Shown: positions 62,001-64,000 of the stretch, in pieces
Numbering within the stretch: the stretch's first letter is position 1
Layout of the letters: every line of letters starts with the position of its first letter
Origin: Planctomycetia bacterium
GTDB lineage: Bacteria; Planctomycetota; Planctomycetia; Pirellulales; Thermoguttaceae
Reading direction: 5' to 3'
Assembly: GCA_030535245.1 (NCBI GenBank)
Contig: JAUNBJ010000001.1
Span: 52,044-116,043, forward strand
Length of the DNA stretch: 64,000 nucleotides
The notes under the pieces: model-generated
Database searches by the model: none
What the model was told of the DNA's origin: nothing
Seen by the model: only the letters and a program-made list of their open reading frames with translations
Program-made: the position numbers and the translations under genes

Positions 62001-62351
62001 CCGTGGCTTGTCGCGTTGGTTTCCCGAACCATGAACGATACCGCTGAGAATCCCGATAAAACGGGAGAGATTCACCCGCAGATTCGGGCCGCACAAATGG
62101 CGGTCATTGATAAATATGACAACGTCTTTCTCGGCCCCGATTCCGATGCGTTGATAGAATATCTCCGTGGTCAAAATTCACGCAACGGCATTCATTTCAG
62201 CCTTGCCGGTTTACAGGCACTGGGTTACGAATGGGCGGATCGAGCCGGAAAAGGAATCTACGGCTTCCCCGAACCGAGCAGCTGGGCGATGATGTTGTTG
62301 GGCATGGTTGCGTTGCTGCGGTATCGGAGAAGGAAGTTATGTTCCTGTTAA
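59019..62351 (+). CDS. Sialate O-acetylesterase-like (SASA) PEP-CTERM protein with triplicated module
   Basis: 1110 residues. Signal peptide 1-36 (ending ARAE). Three related ~230-residue modules follow (about 37-255, 256-500 and 501-740), each with GYY, FTxDxxKIGVP, a W-x-x-NYG strand, GSMQVH or GSFQIH, and a DWTF strand; the first esterase protein has one such module. The SASA esterase domain (about 815-1075) has GQSN with the catalytic serine (~835), ILWHQGES (~961) and GIHFS with the likely histidine (~1057). It ends in FPEPSSWAMMLLGMVALL plus a basic tail (RYRRRKLCSC). Presumably surface-sorted and deacetylates sialic acids or other acetylated glycans; the modules may bind sugar. Monocistronic. 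Confidence 0.85.
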   Translation: MKNFQFTPPFQFNRFNRIVALGLVSLLGWCAVARAEITDYTGGALNGYQVVYELNIPTNAGYATTKPAYTVNNSASIPQTNLVESVGYYLVLGSVSGTTAKTDWVFTSMTPFTSDLTKIGVPTVDSGAVFQTYVQNLYYKSNVSSLNATNGITVSQGNIEFWPTNYSRGNTAGIPNANADTYDFGDNRDTSGSHGSMQVHDYQNKTTVFAYNHWGGTDAGAIGIGNYTGSNPDWTFANNAKSYTTRQLGVYVKTLNFDAVTDKDQRAVIEGETANMEIVYKYNVGTDGSSRTTTLIDNSASTTSTLAGMPLKRTGYYYELTDKAGNKTYAYASFDALTNNRAKTGLPGTYSADGQTYSTFTHQTTVDNMTVQSNVAGVVNGTGIAKGNVEIWGTNYGTQNSANIPGASDSAHDFGDGPNTGGGYGSFQIHNYGEGQTVMALNQWTSNNANVGIGNNPNTGQPGAWGNAQHSDWTFAQTATNYSDVKLYVLAEAAIAPGMESVANGAEYSVVQGAKLTSQMSTNWHDNGLKYDIVDNVSTMQSSGKLFDRVGYYMEYAATEDSPLTYVFVSMDAFTDDISKIGVPTNTAGFTYQQTVKNLEVSSNVAATEGILTTGSFKNGYLEFWPSNYGSGKGSVISEGSGVVFDINDSGWSTSGGHGSMQVHNLDTGETVFAVNHFNGVKQYGIGTNPNGSTTSGSGGVPQLDWTFDQSKSGYKIANIYTFVREADAVLTTMDATSGVDFYQRDRGSNTAAVDISGSFKTADGVSIDKIQASADGTNWVDLTIDSSGSYNGSIDLSGGWHYVDVRALDAGGQVLTSTTTGKIGVGDIFITAGQSNSTNCGDAATQTLTGDVVSLNLATGQWQTANDPQPTTVNGRTDGSSRGSTWPAFGDALSEKLGVPVGIVSVGWSGSSIQQWNPANVDTSVKGWDTAGFNPTDSTLFGRLAYAIQELDGNVAGILWHQGESNAGSTQEYYQTLLESLVNASWEEAGWEIPWLVALVSRTMNDTAENPDKTGEIHPQIRAAQMAVIDKYDNVFLGPDSDALIEYLRGQNSRNGIHFSLAGLQALGYEWADRAGKGIYGFPEPSSWAMMLLGMVALLRYRRRKLCSC

Positions 62352-62413
62352 ATGGTTGATTCCACATCGGTTTTTGATTGCTCAACGCAGCTTCGGTTGC
62401 CGTAGGCGATTCC

Positions 62414-63757
62414 CTAAATTCGCGACAGCTTCCAGCGTCCGGTGGCGAGGTACGTCAGCGTGATGAAAATGGAGAGAAACGACGCCAGCGGTGCGGCCAG
62501 CCCAATGCCGTACAGCGTCGCTTCGGGCATCGTGCTGATGTACCACGCGAACGGCACACGCACCAGAAACGTCGGAATCAGGTTGTTCACGAGCGAAAAA
62601 CGGGTGTGTCCGCTGCCGTTGAGGAATCCGTTGCCGGAAAAGACGAACCCAAGCACCAGGGCATCGTAGCAGAAACCCCGCATGTAGAGGGCACCCTGCC
62701 GGATAACTTCCGGGTCGTTGGTAAACAACGCGAAGGCCGGTTCGGGAAAAAACTGCATCCAGCAAAACAGCAGCACTCCCACGGCGGTGGCGTACGTGGC
62801 GCTGAGTTTCAGGAATCGCAACGCGCGGTCGTGCTTTCCGGCGCCGAGGTTCTGGGCGATGATGGGGGTCAGCGCCATGGCCAGCGAAACGGCGGGCAAC
62901 AGGAGGATTCCGTTCAGGCGACAGCAGATTCCGTAGCCTGCCGACGCCGCGACGCCGAACTTGTTGACGAACGCGAAAATCAGCATGAACGACAGGTCGA
63001 TGATGGTCGATTGGATTGCCAGGGGGAACCCGATGGAAAAGAGCGTCCATGCGGTGCGGGGGTCGATTTTCAGGCTGGCGAGTTTGAAATCGAACAGGGT
63101 CTTTTGATATTTCAGGTAGCCGAACGCGCACATCATGCTGATGGCCTGCGAACCGATGGTGGCGTACGCGGCCCCGGCCGGCCCCATGCCGTAGCCTCCG
63201 ACGAGGATCAGGTCGATGACGATGTTGCACACGCAGGCAATTCCGATAAAAACCATCGGCAAAAAGGAGTTCCCCACCCCGCGTAAAATGGCGGAAAAGG
63301 CGTTGTATCCATACACGAACAGCAGTCCGGCGGTGCAGATTTCCACGTATTCTACGGTTTTCTCCACGGCCTGGGCGGGGGTATTCAGGAAGCGAACCAG
63401 GGCGGGCGTGAAATAAAACAGAAAGGCCATTAACAGCAGGGTAAAAAGGCAGAAACCGGACAGCATGGTCCCGATCGCTTTACGGAGTTTGTCGGAATCC
63501 TTCGCGCCGAAGTAGTTTCCAATCACGACCGTGGCTCCCGTGGTCAGGCCGGTGAGGAAGAACGTGGCCAGCATGAGAACCTGCGTCCCGTTCGCCACGG
63601 CTGCCGAGTCGATGGGGCCGGAGGTGAAGCGTCCTACGATCAGCAGATCGACCATGCCGTAAAGCGCCTGCAACAGGTTGGCGATGAAAAACGGTATCGC
63701 AAACGACACGAGCGTTCGGGAGGGGTTGCCGGTCGTTAAATCTTTTTGAACTTCCAT
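62414..63757 (-). CDS. MATE family efflux transporter
   Basis: 447 residues from the ATG at 63757. Twelve membrane segments in two halves; the first has IPFFIANLLQALYGMVDLLIVGRF and the second SIGFPLAIQSTIIDLSFMLI, the duplicated MATE pattern. TGATVVIGNYFGAKD and ALTPIIAQNLGAGKHDRA are typical loop segments. Sodium- or proton-coupled export of cationic drugs or metabolites is the family role; Na+-NQR in the same window would supply a sodium gradient. A TTG 42 bases upstream keeps the frame but overlaps the probable promoter. No good ribosome site is visible. Confidence 0.88.
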   Translation of the reverse strand: MEVQKDLTTGNPSRTLVSFAIPFFIANLLQALYGMVDLLIVGRFTSGPIDSAAVANGTQVLMLATFFLTGLTTGATVVIGNYFGAKDSDKLRKAIGTMLSGFCLFTLLLMAFLFYFTPALVRFLNTPAQAVEKTVEYVEICTAGLLFVYGYNAFSAILRGVGNSFLPMVFIGIACVCNIVIDLILVGGYGMGPAGAAYATIGSQAISMMCAFGYLKYQKTLFDFKLASLKIDPRTAWTLFSIGFPLAIQSTIIDLSFMLIFAFVNKFGVAASAGYGICCRLNGILLLPAVSLAMALTPIIAQNLGAGKHDRALRFLKLSATYATAVGVLLFCWMQFFPEPAFALFTNDPEVIRQGALYMRGFCYDALVLGFVFSGNGFLNGSGHTRFSLVNNLIPTFLVRVPFAWYISTMPEATLYGIGLAAPLASFLSIFITLTYLATGRWKLSRI

Positions 63758-63771
63758 GAGGCCAAAGGTAC

Positions 63772-63799
63772 AAGATATTTCGTACCAGCGGTTTGACAA
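63772..63799 (-). promoter_or_regulatory. Possible promoter of the MATE gene
   Basis: On the minus strand TTGTCA (63799-63794), 16-base spacer, TATCTT (63777-63772). The leader would be only about 10 bases. Confidence 0.35.
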
Positions 63800-64000
63800 C
63801 GAATAATTTCTGAAAAAACCTCCCTCATGGAGGTTTCATCACCGATTTGGATTCGCTTTATTGTAGCACCAATAATTCATTTGTCAAGCAAACGGAAGAA
63901 ATCCCCGAAGGGGGTGGGTGCGATCAAACTTCCTTGCGAGTTTGAGCAAGATGGGTAATTCCCCTCTTTTCAGAGGGGTGGCAGCCGTAGGCTGACGGGG
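63800..64000. other. Right-edge non-coding sequence with hairpins
   Basis: No gene seen. CCCCTC/GAGGGG (63961-63966 with 63973-63978) and CAGCC/GGCTG (63982-63986 with 63990-63994) form two small hairpins just before the edge. Further left lies ATCCCCGAAGGGGG. These look like the start of a dispersed palindromic element cut by the window. Confidence 0.4.

Overview
The window looks like a chromosome segment of a planctomycete, probably a gut- or host-associated lineage. The evidence is two DUF1559 pseudopilin-like genes with the H-x9-DG signature, four PEP-CTERM surface proteins, an SHD1/Sel1 protein, a Tat-exported Gfo/Idh/MocA oxidoreductase, a DUF6807 (PmoA-like) protein and a MoxR/DUF58/von Willebrand A gene cluster. 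A complete Na+-translocating NADH:quinone reductase (nqrA-F), two sialate O-acetylesterase-like proteins and a sialidase-like protein fit a sodium-energised bacterium that works on host or dietary glycans. The taxonomic call is inference from gene content; no rRNA or tRNA gene was seen.

Layout. 1-3700 (minus): RlhA-type U32 protein, a secreted unknown and a secreted glycosidase-like protein cut by the left edge. 3.8-11.3 kb (plus): oxidoreductase, comF, hemC, a 74-residue protein and hrpA. 11.6-17.6 kb: nqrABCDEF, closed by a terminator. 17.6-20 kb: NtrB/NtrC-type two-component system with a 47-residue membrane peptide encoded between its genes. 20-37 kb is an accessory surface region: three PEP-CTERM proteins, two DUF1559 genes, a lipoprotein, a sialidase-like protein, a DUF4832-type protein, an intact Sel1-repeat gene and a decayed copy split by a 175-bp MITE-like insertion. 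37-39.7 kb: plsC, cdsA, purN. 39.7-57.4 kb: an RND exporter and a large divergent MoxR/DUF58/vWA cluster. 57.5-64 kb: rtcB, a second giant esterase with a PEP-CTERM signal, and a MATE transporter.

The most interesting material is in 26-34 kb. An ~84-bp dispersed repeat sits directly in front of the type IV prepilin segment of both DUF1559 genes. It reads through in frame, and in its last copy it supplies a GTG codon plus a short prepilin-like leader. The same repeat lies inverted in the hrpA-nqrA gap. The PEP-CTERM gene at 29.6 kb has a G10 tract just after its start that leaves the natural ATG out of frame with the body: either a phase-variable switch captured in the OFF state or a homopolymer error. 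Both DUF1559 genes lie directly behind a PEP-CTERM gene, so these look like paired surface-display modules. Several genes end inside an A/T-rich repeat that provides their stop codon.

Limits: everything was read by eye from the sequence. Domain names rest on remembered family motifs, not on searches. Residue positions are approximate unless a single residue is named.
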